Shown: positions 34,375-42,911 of the stretch, one piece after another | Layout: every line of letters begins with the position of its first letter | Position numbering within the stretch: the stretch's first letter is position 1 | Assembly (NCBI GenBank): GCA_003194445.1 | Contig: PQXF01000022.1 | Coordinates: 1-50,027, forward strand | Reading direction: 5' to 3' | Length of the DNA stretch: 50,027 bases | Source of the DNA: Candidatus Methanogaster sp. | Lineage (GTDB): Archaea > Halobacteriota > Methanosarcinia > Methanosarcinales > Methanogasteraceae | Made by a program: the position numbers and the translations under genes | Notes under the pieces: model-generated | The model's input: only the letters and a program-made list of their open reading frames with translations | What the model was told of the DNA's origin: nothing | Databases searched by the model: none

Positions 34375-35403
34375 ATGGAGATCATATTCGATGACATCGG
34401 GAGTTATCCGCTTCCACAAGGGCAGCGAGAACGTGTGCATCAAGCATTCGCTGACGGGCAGTATGGCAACCCTGTGGTGACCGAAGCTATTCGCGACTGC
34501 ATGCGCCAGAAGATCGCAGCAGGACTTGATGTCCCGACATATCCACAGTTTCAGGATATGAACCAGCAGTTTATAAGGATCATTGACGATCCTGAGTGTA
34601 GCGAGGCACCTTTTCTCGTCAAGGAGGGGTCGGCAGAGATAATCGAACTCGCTGCCATCGAACCGGTTGCAAAGGAGTATCTCGAGAATACCGGGGAGCG
34701 GTTGAGGATCAGGGTCTGTGTCACAGGCGCAGTTGAGCTATACCTGAAACAGTTTGGCAGCGCAGTATATCCGGACATACTGGACCTCTGCGCGAGAAGC
34801 GTTGATCGGTTCGTTGCAAATGCACTCTCTACGAAGTCGTCGTTTGATGTGGCCGTCATCAGCATCGATGAGCCAAGCATCGGGATCAACCCTGAGATCA
34901 TGTTCAGCGACGACGAGATCATCCACGCGCTTAACCTCTCAGCGAGATCCTCATACGTCGATACCCAGATACACCTGCACTCGCCGATTCACTATACGCT
35001 TGCATGCGAGTCAGATTCGATCAATGTGGTCGGCGTGGAATCCGCTGCAAACCCTGATTACCTCGAACTGATCGATAAAGGGGATCTGGAGAAATATGAC
35101 ATGTTTTTGCGCGTCGGTGTTGCAAGAACCGATATCTTTGGCATGACCGCCCTGTTAAACGAGAAGTACCAGACCAACGTCTGGAAGGATACGTCCATGC
35201 TCCGCGAGATCGTGACCGCGATGGAGACTCCGGAATTGGTCGCAAAGCGGCTCAGGCACGCTTACGATCAATTCGGGGACCTGATACGGTATGCAGGACC
35301 TGACTGCGGGCTTGGCGCATGGGAGTATCCGGACCTTGCACGGGGACTACTCAAAAACGCGGGGGAAGGCATCACAAGCTTTAAGAAGAGTTTGCGACAG
35401 TAA
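34375..35403 (+). CDS. Core MetE-type methionine synthase
   Basis: The 342-residue protein corresponds to the C-terminal catalytic barrel of cobalamin-independent methionine synthase: IGSYPLPQG, ITGAVEL-like RVCVTGAVELYLKQFG, VISIDEPSIG, TQIHLHSPI and CGLGAWEYPDLARG (zinc ligands His and Cys). Archaeal short MetE proteins take methyl groups from corrinoid proteins rather than folate (established for related archaea). ATG 34375 is chosen; the frame from 34267 has no family match. The 3' end is convergent with the M50 gene, one base apart. Confidence 0.88.
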   Translation: MEIIFDDIGSYPLPQGQRERVHQAFADGQYGNPVVTEAIRDCMRQKIAAGLDVPTYPQFQDMNQQFIRIIDDPECSEAPFLVKEGSAEIIELAAIEPVAKEYLENTGERLRIRVCVTGAVELYLKQFGSAVYPDILDLCARSVDRFVANALSTKSSFDVAVISIDEPSIGINPEIMFSDDEIIHALNLSARSSYVDTQIHLHSPIHYTLACESDSINVVGVESAANPDYLELIDKGDLEKYDMFLRVGVARTDIFGMTALLNEKYQTNVWKDTSMLREIVTAMETPELVAKRLRHAYDQFGDLIRYAGPDCGLGAWEYPDLARGLLKNAGEGITSFKKSLRQ

Positions 35404-35404
35404 T

Positions 35405-36091
35405 TCACATAGTTATAGTTGGGATGAAAGTTACCCCCAACAGAATGATCAGAATGATTATCCCGGCAAATGCAGTTTTGCTCCATGCGAACACTTTTTT
35501 ACCGTCAAGGACGCTAAATGGCAACATGTTGAAGAATGCAAGCCAGAGATTGATCAACACACCCAAAATTCCGATCTCTCCGAACCCAACCCCTGCGAAA
35601 GAGCCGCTCATGCCGATAAGCGGCATAAAAGCCAGCGCCAGCAGAACATTCATGAGCGGACCTGCAGCACCGATGCGTCCGATCTGCTCTCTTGTGGCAT
35701 AGTTTCCGTATATCCGCACCGCACCCGGCGCTGCAAACAACGCACCCACCAGATATGCCAGCCCGACCGCGAACATCAGCATGGAAGAGCTCATCCGGAA
35801 CTCTGCCCACATGTTGTACCGCTGTGCAACAACCTTGTGCGCGAGTTCGTGCAATAGGAACGACACTCCGACCGTAAGGAGTGATAAAATAAACTTATAG
35901 ATCACGAGTTCCCCGAAAGGGTCGGGTCGGGCTGGACCCCGTGGATCTGCTAACACAAGCGCGAACGCATACGATATCGCGATCCACGCGATTGCAAGGT
36001 GCTGGATCTCGGTGCTGCTGGTTCGGATATGAGTTCTCTGTCCCGGCTCCGGAGTCCCGATGGTATAGATTCGCGAGTCCATTTCTGCCAT
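35405..36091 (-). CDS. Site-2-type M50 membrane metalloprotease
   Basis: HELAH in SFLLHELAHKVVAQRY (about 80-95) is the zinc-binding H-E-x-x-H on a membrane helix. NMLPFSVLDGKKVFAW near the C-terminus supplies the D-G motif of the third zinc ligand. At least five hydrophobic segments are seen in 228 residues. No PDZ or CBS domain is fused. It likely performs intramembrane cleavage; the substrate is unknown. Confidence 0.9.
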   Translation of the reverse strand: MAEMDSRIYTIGTPEPGQRTHIRTSSTEIQHLAIAWIAISYAFALVLADPRGPARPDPFGELVIYKFILSLLTVGVSFLLHELAHKVVAQRYNMWAEFRMSSSMLMFAVGLAYLVGALFAAPGAVRIYGNYATREQIGRIGAAGPLMNVLLALAFMPLIGMSGSFAGVGFGEIGILGVLINLWLAFFNMLPFSVLDGKKVFAWSKTAFAGIIILIILLGVTFIPTITM

Positions 36092-36152
36092 AATATATTA
36101 TGGTCGTGTCTGATACTTTAATGGTTTCTTTCCAGGGGAGGGTCCCAAGTTA

Positions 36153-36183
36153 CGCGGGTGCCCGCCAGATCCGAACACCCGCG
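36153..36183. other. Hairpin in the tRNA-Arg upstream region
   Basis: CGCGGGTG (36153-36160) pairs perfectly with CACCCGCG (36176-36183) around a 15-base loop. A second small stem GATCC/GGGTC follows near 36194-36207. This could be a small RNA or a leader element; there is no further support. Confidence 0.3.
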
Positions 36184-36213
36184 CAAGATATCCGATCCCG
36201 AAGGGTCAGATAA

Positions 36214-36222
36214 CCTTTAAGA
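36214..36222 (+). promoter_or_regulatory. TATA box for tRNA-Arg
   Basis: CTTTAAGAA within AACCTTTAAGAACATATA lies about 30 bases before the tRNA 5' end, normal archaeal spacing. Confidence 0.5.
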
Positions 36223-36248
36223 ACATATAGGCACAACTGTTGATGCGA

Positions 36249-36320
36249 GTCCCGATGTGGTAGCGGATATCCTTAGGGCTTGCGGAGCCTTAGACCCGGG
36301 TTCGAGTCCCGGCCGGGACG
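36249..36320 (+). tRNA. tRNA-Arg, anticodon GCG
   Basis: The acceptor arms GTCCCGA and CCGGGAC pair in six of seven positions; position 7 with 66 is an A/C mismatch. The anticodon stem AGGGC/GCCTT encloses loop TTGCGGA, giving anticodon GCG. The T arm CCGGG-TTCGAGT-CCCGG is perfect, and the discriminator base is G. CCA is not encoded. The D arm is poorly paired. The gene would read CGC and CGU codons. Confidence 0.85.
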
Positions 36321-36339
36321 CTTATACGGAGAATAAAAC

Positions 36340-36714
36340 ATGAAATGGCAAGGAGCTTCAAAATGCAAGGAAAGCGGCGGAAGGATTGTTAGGTCTCGTG
36401 GAAAGCGAAAGTTCGAGATCGGGCGCGAACCTGCTGACACACACCTCGCGCCGGTGCGCAGCAAGAAGGTGCGCACCTTTGGCGGAAACAAGAAGATACG
36501 TCTCTTCCGGTGCGATATAGCGAACGTGACCAATCCATCAGATAATACAACCCAGAAATGTAACATCGAGACCGTCGAGGGGAACCCGGCAAATCAATAC
36601 TATACCCGGCGGAATATCATCACAAAAGGGGCGATCATCAAGACAAATTTGGGCTCGGCGCAGGTGACCAACCGGCCAGGACAGGAAGGAGTTGTCAACG
36701 CTGTGTTGATATGA
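36340..36714 (+). CDS. rps8e: Ribosomal protein S8e
   Basis: The 124-residue protein has the S8e pattern: MKWQGASKCKESGGRIVRSRGKRKFEIGREPADTHL, NKKIRLFRCDIANVTNP, NPANQYYTRRNIITKGAIIKTNLGSAQVTNRPGQEGVVNAVLI. It is an archaeal and eukaryotic small-subunit protein. It begins 19 bases after tRNA-Arg, so the two may share a transcript. Confidence 0.97.
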   Translation: MKWQGASKCKESGGRIVRSRGKRKFEIGREPADTHLAPVRSKKVRTFGGNKKIRLFRCDIANVTNPSDNTTQKCNIETVEGNPANQYYTRRNIITKGAIIKTNLGSAQVTNRPGQEGVVNAVLI

Positions 36715-36814
36715 ACACGGCAGGAAACCCTTAATATGCATGAATGCATTGAGTCACTGGTGCACCACGACGATACCCCAGTCCTCCGGATTCCCACTAT
36801 GATTAGCTTTGGAA

Positions 36815-36918
36815 GGGCTCGTAGCTCAGCTAGGCAGAGCACCGGGCTTTTAACGCCTGCGGCGTTGCTGCTGCGTGCAGAAACCCGATGGCCGAGGGTT
36901 CAAATCCCTTCGAGCCCG
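36815..36918 (+). tRNA. tRNA-Lys, anticodon TTT, with intron
   Basis: GGGCTCG pairs with CGAGCCC, the D stem is GCTC/GAGC, and the T arm is GAGGG-TTCAAAT-CCCTT. The anticodon loop C-T-TTT-A is interrupted after position 37 by about 30 bases (36853-36882), the usual archaeal intron site. After removal the anticodon stem is CCGGG/CCCGA, with a single end mismatch. The discriminator is G, and CCA is not encoded. The splice point is fitted by eye. Confidence 0.93.
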
Positions 36919-36920
36919 CT

Positions 36921-37031
36921 AATGCCCAGCCCTTGTAGGCTGTGGCATCGATGGATCGCTCTTGGCGATCCATTAATGTCCTGTCCTTCGGACAGTGGCA
37001 TCGATGAAAATCGCTTCTGGCGATTTCCATT
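36921..37031 (+). repeat. Tandem pair of two-hairpin structural repeats
   Basis: Two adjacent units (36921-36974 and 36975-37031) each consist of two stem-loops. Hairpin one pairs 36922-36931 with 36938-36948 and its counterpart 36976-36986 with 36990-37001, each with one bulged T before GGCAT. Hairpin two pairs 36951-36959 with 36965-36973, and 37004-37014 with 37020-37030. The linker GGCATCGATG is identical, while stem bases differ in a paired, compensatory way (CAGCC/GGCTG against CTGTCC/GGACAG). It lies between tRNA-Lys and rpoH. It may be an RNA element, a processing site, or a repetitive palindromic element. Confidence 0.8.
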
Positions 37032-37085
37032 ACGACACGATTCCGTGGAGGGGTTCAGATAGAATTCGACATATCCAGCCACATA

Positions 37086-37292
37086 ATGGTTCCGAGACAT
37101 CGGATACTTGATGATGATGAGGCAGAGGAAGTATTGAGCAGATACGGCATCGAAAAGGAGAAATTGTCCAAGGTCATGACAGTTGATCCGGCAATCAAGG
37201 AGATCGGTGCAGATGCAGGCGATGTCATAGAAATTACGAGAAATAGCGAAACTGCTGGCGAATTCGTGTTTTATCGCCTTGTAATCGAATGA
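37086..37292 (+). CDS. rpoH: RNA polymerase subunit H
   Basis: The 68-residue protein reads VPRHRILDDDEAEEVLSRYGIEKEKLSKVMTVDPAIKEIGADAGDVIEITR, the archaeal RpoH, equivalent to the C-terminal domain of eukaryotic Rpb5. It sits just before rpoB2, the conserved order. The start at ATG 37086 is the only sensible one. Confidence 0.97.
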   Translation: MVPRHRILDDDEAEEVLSRYGIEKEKLSKVMTVDPAIKEIGADAGDVIEITRNSETAGEFVFYRLVIE

Positions 37293-37299
37293 GGGAAGA

Positions 37300-38802
37300 A
37301 TGTTAGACCGAAAAAAACTATCCCGTGCATATTTTACCAAGAATAAGATTGTGCAGCACCAGATTGACTCGTTTAATGAATTCGTAGATCATGGTCTCCA
37401 GAAGGTCATTGACGAGATGGGTGTTATCGAAACCGAAGTTGGTGACGCCAGCAGCGGTACAAAAACGTATGTCCGTCTCAAGACGGTCTCGGTTGGACAT
37501 CCGGTGGTCAAGGAGGCAGATGGTGCTGTCGATCGGTTGTACCCGTCCGATGCGCGGCTGCGCAATCTCACATATTCGGCACCGATCAATCTCACGATGA
37601 CCGTCGTACAGGACGGGGTTGAGAGCGATCCGAAGAGCGTAGAGATCGGGGTCACACCGATCATGCTGCGGTCGAAGGTATGTAACCTGTACGGGCTAGC
37701 GGATGCGGAGATACAGTCGCATGGCGAAGATCCGCTTGATCCTGGCGGATATTTCATCACGAACGGCACCGAACGTGTGATCATGACGCTTGAGGATCTT
37801 GCGCCGAACAAGATCATGACCGAGATAGATCACAGGTACGGGGACCGGGTCGAGATTGCGAAGGTGTTTTCGGAACGGTATGGATATCGGGCGCTGACCG
37901 TTGTTGAGCGCGGGCGCAAATCGATACTTGAGGTGTCATTCCCGTCGCTTCCCGGGCGCATCAATTTTGTCGTGCTTGTCCGTGCACTCGGGCTTGAAAC
38001 TGACAAGGATCTCGTGGACGCGGTATCAGATGATCCGGATATCAGGGAATTTATGAAGGAGAATCTTGAAGAGGCGGTAAACTTGGGAGTGTTTACGCAG
38101 GAGAATGCGCTTGAGGAACTCGGAAGCGTCGTTGCGACAAGGCAAGCAAGAGAGTACCAGACACGGAGGATCGGCTACGTCCTTGACAGGTACCTGCTTC
38201 CACATCTCGGCAACGCGGAAGCGGATAGGATGGTAAAAGCTTATTATCTGGCAAGAATGGCTGAGGCATGTTTTGAACTGGCCACTGGTCGGAGAAACGT
38301 GGACGATAAGGATCATTATGCAAACAAACGGCTAAAACTCGCAGGAAATCTGATGGAAGACCTCTTCCGGGTTTCATTCAACCGGCTTGCAAGAGACATC
38401 AAGTACCAGATCGAGCGTGCGAGTATGAGGAAACGGGAATTGAACATCATGACCGTAATACGCCCGGACGTACTCACACAGCGCATCGTTTACCCGCTTG
38501 CGACTGGAAACTGGGTTGGCGGGCGCACAGGTGTTGCACAGTTGCTCGACCGCACCGATCAGATATCTTCGTTGTCCCACCTGAGAAGGGTAATATCGCC
38601 ATTGTCGAGAACACAGCCGCATTTCGAGGCAAGAGATCTGCATCCGACGCAGTGGGGCAGATTGTGCCCATCCGAGACTCCGGAAGGTCCAAACTGTGGT
38701 CTTGTGAAGAACTTCGCCCAGATGGTGGAGCTATCCACAGGAATCGAGGATACCGAAGCGATCAAGAACGAATTGTATGCGTATGGCATCAGTGCAGTAT
38801 GA
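37300..38802 (+). CDS. rpoB2: RNA polymerase subunit B'' (N-terminal half of B)
   Basis: The 500-residue protein begins LDRKKLSRAYFTKNKIVQHQIDSFNEFVDHGLQKVI. It contains the protrusion/lobe region and ends in TQWGRLCPSETPEGPNCGLVKNFAQM, the fork region conserved in all large beta-type subunits. The B subunit is split into two genes, as in methanogens, haloarchaea and Archaeoglobus. The gap to rpoB1 is three bases. Confidence 0.98.
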   Translation: MLDRKKLSRAYFTKNKIVQHQIDSFNEFVDHGLQKVIDEMGVIETEVGDASSGTKTYVRLKTVSVGHPVVKEADGAVDRLYPSDARLRNLTYSAPINLTMTVVQDGVESDPKSVEIGVTPIMLRSKVCNLYGLADAEIQSHGEDPLDPGGYFITNGTERVIMTLEDLAPNKIMTEIDHRYGDRVEIAKVFSERYGYRALTVVERGRKSILEVSFPSLPGRINFVVLVRALGLETDKDLVDAVSDDPDIREFMKENLEEAVNLGVFTQENALEELGSVVATRQAREYQTRRIGYVLDRYLLPHLGNAEADRMVKAYYLARMAEACFELATGRRNVDDKDHYANKRLKLAGNLMEDLFRVSFNRLARDIKYQIERASMRKRELNIMTVIRPDVLTQRIVYPLATGNWVGGRTGVAQLLDRTDQISSLSHLRRVISPLSRTQPHFEARDLHPTQWGRLCPSETPEGPNCGLVKNFAQMVELSTGIEDTEAIKNELYAYGISAV

Positions 38803-38805
38803 TAG

Positions 38806-40614
38806 ATGAGAGGCATAATGACAGGCAAGGTATTTTTAAATGGTGAACTGGTCGGCACCCATGAAAGTCCGGCAGAACTGGTGCGGAAGATCCGGATGGG
38901 GAGGAGGCAGGGTACAATCGGGGGCCAGCTCAATGTTTCGCTTCAGGGGCATGATGTGCTCATCAATACTGATATGGGCAGAGCCCGGCGCCCCCTGATC
39001 ATTGTTGCAGGTGGCAGGCCGCTGGTCACTGAAGACCACATCATAAAACTCGAACAGAATAATATTACGTTTGACGATCTTGTATCAGAAGGTATAATCG
39101 AGTATCTCGATGCCGAGGAAGAGGAAGACGCGTTAATTGCGGTCAATGAAGACGATATCACGCCGGAACATACCCACATCGAGATCGATCCGGCATTGAT
39201 CCTTGGAATATGCACGGGTATGGTTCCGTTCCCTGAGCACAATGCATCCCCGAGGAACACGATGGGCGCTGCAATGGTTAAGCAGTGCATCGGTATCTCG
39301 GCATCGAACCTCAAAATGAGACCTGACACTCGTGGGCACATACTCCATTATCCGGAGCGTGCGCTCGTGAACACTATGACCTCACGCGCAATCGGCGCAG
39401 ACAACCGGCCCGCAGGTCAGAACTTCATCGTTGCAGTGCTATCGTTTGAAGGTTACAACATCGAGGATGCGCTCGTGGTGAACAAGGGCTCAATCGAGCG
39501 CGGTCTCGGGCGCAGCCACTTCTTCAGGACGCTTGAGGCAGAGGAGCAGCGGTATCCTGGCGGGCAGGAGGATCGGTTCGAGATTCCTGACGCCGAAGTC
39601 AGGGGTGCAAGAGGCGAGGAAGCGTATGCGCACCTGGACTCTGATGGCCTGATCAATCCGGAGACTGAAGTTCGTCCCGGAGACGTCCTCGTCGGAAAGA
39701 CATCCCCTCCGAGATTCATTGAGGAGCCTACCGGGCTTGCGCCACAGGAGCGCCGCGAGAACTCAGTTACCATGCGGTCAAACGAGAAAGGAATCGTGGA
39801 TACAGTCATCATGACCGAGTCGTACGGAACCCGCCTTGCACGTGTGAAGGTCAGAGACCAGCGGATACCAGAGATCGGAGACAAATTTGCATCCCGACAC
39901 GGGCAGAAAGGAGTTATCGGATTGATCGTGCCCTACGAGGATATGCCATTTACAGAACAGGGGCTCGTCCCGGATCTGGTCTTAAATCCGCACGCAATTC
40001 CGTCGAGGATGACGGTCGGGCATGTGCTCGAGATGATCGGCGGAAAGGTTGGCGCGCTCCAGGGAAGAGGAATCGACGCCGATGCCTTCTCAGGTGAGAC
40101 TGAGGACGAATTGCGTGATGCATTGGTGGCGTGTGGTTTTGCAAGCACTGGTAAAGAGGTGATGTACGACGGCGTCACAGGCGCGCAGATCCAGGCGGAC
40201 ATATTCATCGGAGCCATTCTATATCAGAAACTCCACCACATGGTTGCGTCCAAGATCCATGCAAGATCGAGAGGACCTGTTCAGGTCCTGACACGCCAGC
40301 CAACCGAAGGACGTGCACGAGAAGGTGGTCTCAGGTTCGGAGAGATGGAGAGGGACGTGCTTATCGGGCACGGCGCAGCACTATCCTTAAAGGAGCGGCT
40401 GCTCGATGAATCTGACAAGGTGTCTGAACTGGTCTGCGGACACTGCGGGATGATTGCCACGTTCGATCGGAGGAAGAATATTGCATTCTGCACCAACTGC
40501 GGTGCCGAAACCGATATCTATCCGGTCGAGATGAGTTACGCGTTCAAACTTCTCCTCGATGAGATTAAATCGCTCGGTGTTGCGCCGAGACTTGAATTGG
40601 TGGACGCGGCATAA
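38806..40614 (+). CDS. rpoB1: RNA polymerase subunit B' (C-terminal half of B)
   Basis: The 602-residue protein contains [23 protein letters not shown], the hybrid-binding domain [70 protein letters not shown], and a zinc ribbon [23 protein letters not shown]. These are the catalytic-centre parts of the beta-type subunit. rpoA1 is expected directly downstream in most archaea but is not found in the following 700 bases. Confidence 0.98.
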   Translation: MRGIMTGKVFLNGELVGTHESPAELVRKIRMGRRQGTIGGQLNVSLQGHDVLINTDMGRARRPLIIVAGGRPLVTEDHIIKLEQNNITFDDLVSEGIIEYLDAEEEEDALIAVNEDDITPEHTHIEIDPALILGICTGMVPFPEHNASPRNTMGAAMVKQCIGISASNLKMRPDTRGHILHYPERALVNTMTSRAIGADNRPAGQNFIVAVLSFEGYNIEDALVVNKGSIERGLGRSHFFRTLEAEEQRYPGGQEDRFEIPDAEVRGARGEEAYAHLDSDGLINPETEVRPGDVLVGKTSPPRFIEEPTGLAPQERRENSVTMRSNEKGIVDTVIMTESYGTRLARVKVRDQRIPEIGDKFASRHGQKGVIGLIVPYEDMPFTEQGLVPDLVLNPHAIPSRMTVGHVLEMIGGKVGALQGRGIDADAFSGETEDELRDALVACGFASTGKEVMYDGVTGAQIQADIFIGAILYQKLHHMVASKIHARSRGPVQVLTRQPTEGRAREGGLRFGEMERDVLIGHGAALSLKERLLDESDKVSELVCGHCGMIATFDRRKNIAFCTNCGAETDIYPVEMSYAFKLLLDEIKSLGVAPRLELVDAA

Positions 40615-41121
40615 GATATCGTGTAGTTCAGAGCGTTTTGCCGGTGCGGATCGTGCCGGCACATTTGTATTTAGGTAGGAAGATTATGGGAATTTCTCTG
40701 AATTATTGTAATTGCGATATCATTTCTAAAAAGGAATCCCTACACGTCTCATGGGGTACCGAAAAATAACCTATCGAAATCAGTCCGTCTCAGGCACACC
40801 ACCATCTCTCGATAATATAGAATAATGGCTCTCTGGTAATTCGAGTTGAAAGTATCTCGTAGACGAACCTTGCCGGTATGCCATTGGGTGCTTAGAGCTG
40901 GCTGCCGATGCTGCGCATCCACGAATATTAAGGCGGAATAAATTCGTATCAGTCATTCGTTCATTCGTGGCTGTGAGCGAAGCGATCAGCGCCGGAGGCA
41001 TAAAAACTGACAAAAATAGAATATATTCTCAAAAAACCTCCTGAATCAGAGTGGGGCGATTTGGATACAATGTGCAGTCTCTTTATAAGTGTTGATCACT
41101 GCAACGAGATACCAGAGACCC
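40615..41121. other. Intergenic region after rpoB1
   Basis: About 500 bases with no rpoA or other recognisable gene. The only longer frame (40780-41013, minus) has no family likeness. The stretch contains decayed-looking repeats with ATTCGT motifs near 40940-40975, and it leads into a transposase fragment at 41122. Confidence 0.65.
40639..40661 (+). terminator. Hairpin after rpoB1
   Basis: TGCCGG (40639-40644) pairs with CCGGCA (40656-40661), followed by CATTTGTATTT. Position 25 bases after the rpoB1 stop fits a transcription end. Confidence 0.5.
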
Positions 41122-41316
41122 AGAATAATTCTATTTGGGGTGCAATGAGTGTTGTTGTATTTGTAGTTGCGCCATATCGTCATCCGAAAACTTGATTCCT
41201 TTCGTATATTCTTGCTCATCTATACGTGCTGCCACGCTCAGACCTTTGTTTATTGTCGTGCCACCAATATAGTTTAATGACAGTTTCATAACTGACCAGA
41301 GGCCGTCCCCTCCAGT
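41122..41316 (-). mobile_element. Decayed ISAzo13-type transposase fragment
   Basis: Read on the minus strand it encodes NWRGRPLVSYETVI and then the same C-terminal sequence as bases 1-171 at about 90% identity. One extra base in the AAACTATATTGG stretch shifts the frame, and the codon for W in HPKWNYS is TAG. It is therefore dead. Its 5' end abuts mptG sequence directly, so both the upstream transposase and the rest of mptG have been lost. Confidence 0.85.
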
Positions 41317-41756
41317 TAATCAAGGATGAAACCGCCGCTCTCAAACGACGCGACACCGATGCCTGATGTTCCGCCGCGCCCTACAGCGATTGCGATATCC
41401 CGCACGCTCATGCCTATCTCGTACAACCGGTTCACAGCCATGCCCGCGGCAAGTGCTGCCTGCGTGCCAGTGCCAAGACCGACGTGCGAAGGGGAATCTT
41501 GCTCGATGTGGATGCGGACGCCGCAGCCCTCCGGGAGGATCGCTCTCGCGCTCTCGCGCATCCGGCCCGTCAGTTCAGAGTCGCCTGCGACGGTGATCCC
41601 ACCCACCCTTTCTGTCGCTTCCACCCCTTCTGCCGTGATGCGGATGCCTGGCTCTCCGATCGTCAGCCCGATCCCGCCATCCACCCGCCCGATCGATGCG
41701 TTGAGGTCGATTAAGGTGATATGGAGACGAGAGGGTGTCGTGATCTCGATCGTCAT
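41316..41756 (-). pseudogene. mptG: beta-RFAP synthase, N-terminal half only
   Basis: MTIEITTPSRLHITLIDLNASIGRVDGGIGLTI, SPSHVGLGTGTQAALAAGMAVNRLYEI and GRGGTSGIGVASFESGGFILD match the GHMP-like N-terminal half of beta-ribofuranosylaminobenzene 5'-phosphate synthase, the first committed enzyme of (tetrahydro)methanopterin synthesis. The normal length is near 320 residues; this stops at about 146, exactly where transposase sequence begins. ATG 41756 is chosen over 41777. A working copy may exist elsewhere. Confidence 0.88.
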
Positions 41757-41901
41757 GGGGTGTCTTCTGGAATCCATGGTAAAGATGTTTACGGCTCCAT
41801 GGCATCGGGCTGTCGCGTCTTATGGTGTGATGCCCTGTGAACGATAGGCTTATGATTCAGAGAAATGATGGTAGATATACCAAACTCGTGAGGTGGTAAA
41901 A

Positions 41902-42360
41902 ATGTATAGAAGATGGTTGGACCCATTTGAAGAACTACACAGGATGCAGGAATGGATGAACAGGGCATTCGGAGACTTCGGACCGATCACTCCCGGGAGA
42001 TTGCTGCCATCGGGAACTAGCGAGGAGACGATGGAGGCCATGACACCGTCCATGGACTTGCAGGATATGGAAGATAAGGTCCTGGTCACCGCCGATGTGC
42101 CCGGTGTTGACAAAGGGAATGTCACCGTGAATGTTCGTGGCGATATGCTCGAGATCACGGCTGAGAAGAAGGAAGAGAAGGAAGAGAAAGATGAGGGGTA
42201 CATCAGAAGGGAGCGCGGCTACTCCAGATTCTACCGCAGGATCCCGCTGCCGGCTGAGGTGGACCCAGCCAAGGTCGATGCCACGCTTAAGGATGGTGTG
42301 CTGCGGATCGAGATGGTGAAGACTGCGCCCTCGGAAACGAAGAAGATCGAAGTGAAGTGA
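41902..42360 (+). CDS. Small heat shock protein Hsp20
   Basis: From ATG 41902 the 152-residue protein starts MYRRWLDPFEELHRMQEWMNRAF. The alpha-crystallin domain is PSMDLQDMEDKVLVTADVPGVDKGNVTVNVRGDMLEITAEKKEE to LPAEVDPAKVDATLKDGVLRIEMVK, with a charged KEEKEEKDE insert and a C-terminal I-E-V partner motif. It prevents aggregation of unfolded proteins. GAGGTGG at 41889-41895 is its ribosome-binding site. Confidence 0.96.
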   Translation: MYRRWLDPFEELHRMQEWMNRAFGDFGPITPGRLLPSGTSEETMEAMTPSMDLQDMEDKVLVTADVPGVDKGNVTVNVRGDMLEITAEKKEEKEEKDEGYIRRERGYSRFYRRIPLPAEVDPAKVDATLKDGVLRIEMVKTAPSETKKIEVK

Positions 42361-42382
42361 TCTTCTTCTTTTATTTTTTTAT
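42360..42382 (+). terminator. T-rich terminator after hsp20
   Basis: TCTTCTTCTTTTATTTTTTTAT directly follows the stop, as for archaeal intrinsic termination. Confidence 0.5.
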
Positions 42383-42911
42383 ACGGCATATTCATGCGAT
42401 GCGTTAAGCTTGAGCATGCAGCCCATATCATTCTCTGAACACTGTTTTACAGTCTTATCGGCAAATTTGATGTTGATGCAGTCGATAACAGACATGAAAA
42501 CTCTGGAGACTTGGTACGTAAAACTCTCAAAAACAGTGGCGGTAGCCACGATTCTGAAATTGCTTGGTACGTAAAACTCTCAAAAACAGTGGCGGTAGCC
42601 ACGATTCTGAAATTGCTTTTTCATCGACAGTATAAGCACTGCGATAGCCAGGTCATGTCTGTTTTTTAATTTGTTCTGGTCGGTTGAAAACATGATGCCA
42701 ACCCGGCAAATACAAATATGATTGGATGGGTGTAATCAGTGAAACCGGTGTTAATCTGTGGCTAAAATAGTATCAACTACAGGTTAACGCATATGGACAC
42801 AGATTGTCAGTGTAAACGATTTTTCAGATCGATAGTGATCCATTCTAACAGTTGTGGTTGCGTAAGACAATCCGACGTTCCCAGAAAATAAAAAAAGACT
42901 CTCTCGCCAGT
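42383..42911. other. Intergenic region with a tandem repeat and decayed sequence
   Basis: About 530 bases without a clear gene. It contains the 53-base tandem duplication listed separately. On the minus strand, stretches such as NRHDLAIAVLILSMKKQFQNRGYR vaguely resemble a transposase but are broken by stops. AT-rich intergenic debris fills 42700-42900. Confidence 0.6.
42510..42615 (+). repeat. Perfect 53-bp tandem duplication
   Basis: Bases 42510-42562 are repeated exactly at 42563-42615. Each unit contains GTGGC-GGTA-GCCAC, a small perfect hairpin. There is no spacer, so this is not a CRISPR array. Confidence 0.9.

Noticed and set aside
40780-41013. 77-codon minus-strand frame after rpoB1
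   Set aside because: There is no family likeness and no ribosome-binding site that I can support; it overlaps decayed repeat-like sequence.
42510-42615. Two repeats that might be a CRISPR array
   Set aside because: The copies are directly adjacent with no spacer, only two exist, and no further repeat follows.
42600-42700. Possible transposase remnant on the minus strand
   Set aside because: The resemblance (DLAIAVLILSMKK) is short, interrupted by stops, and cannot be assigned to a family by eye.
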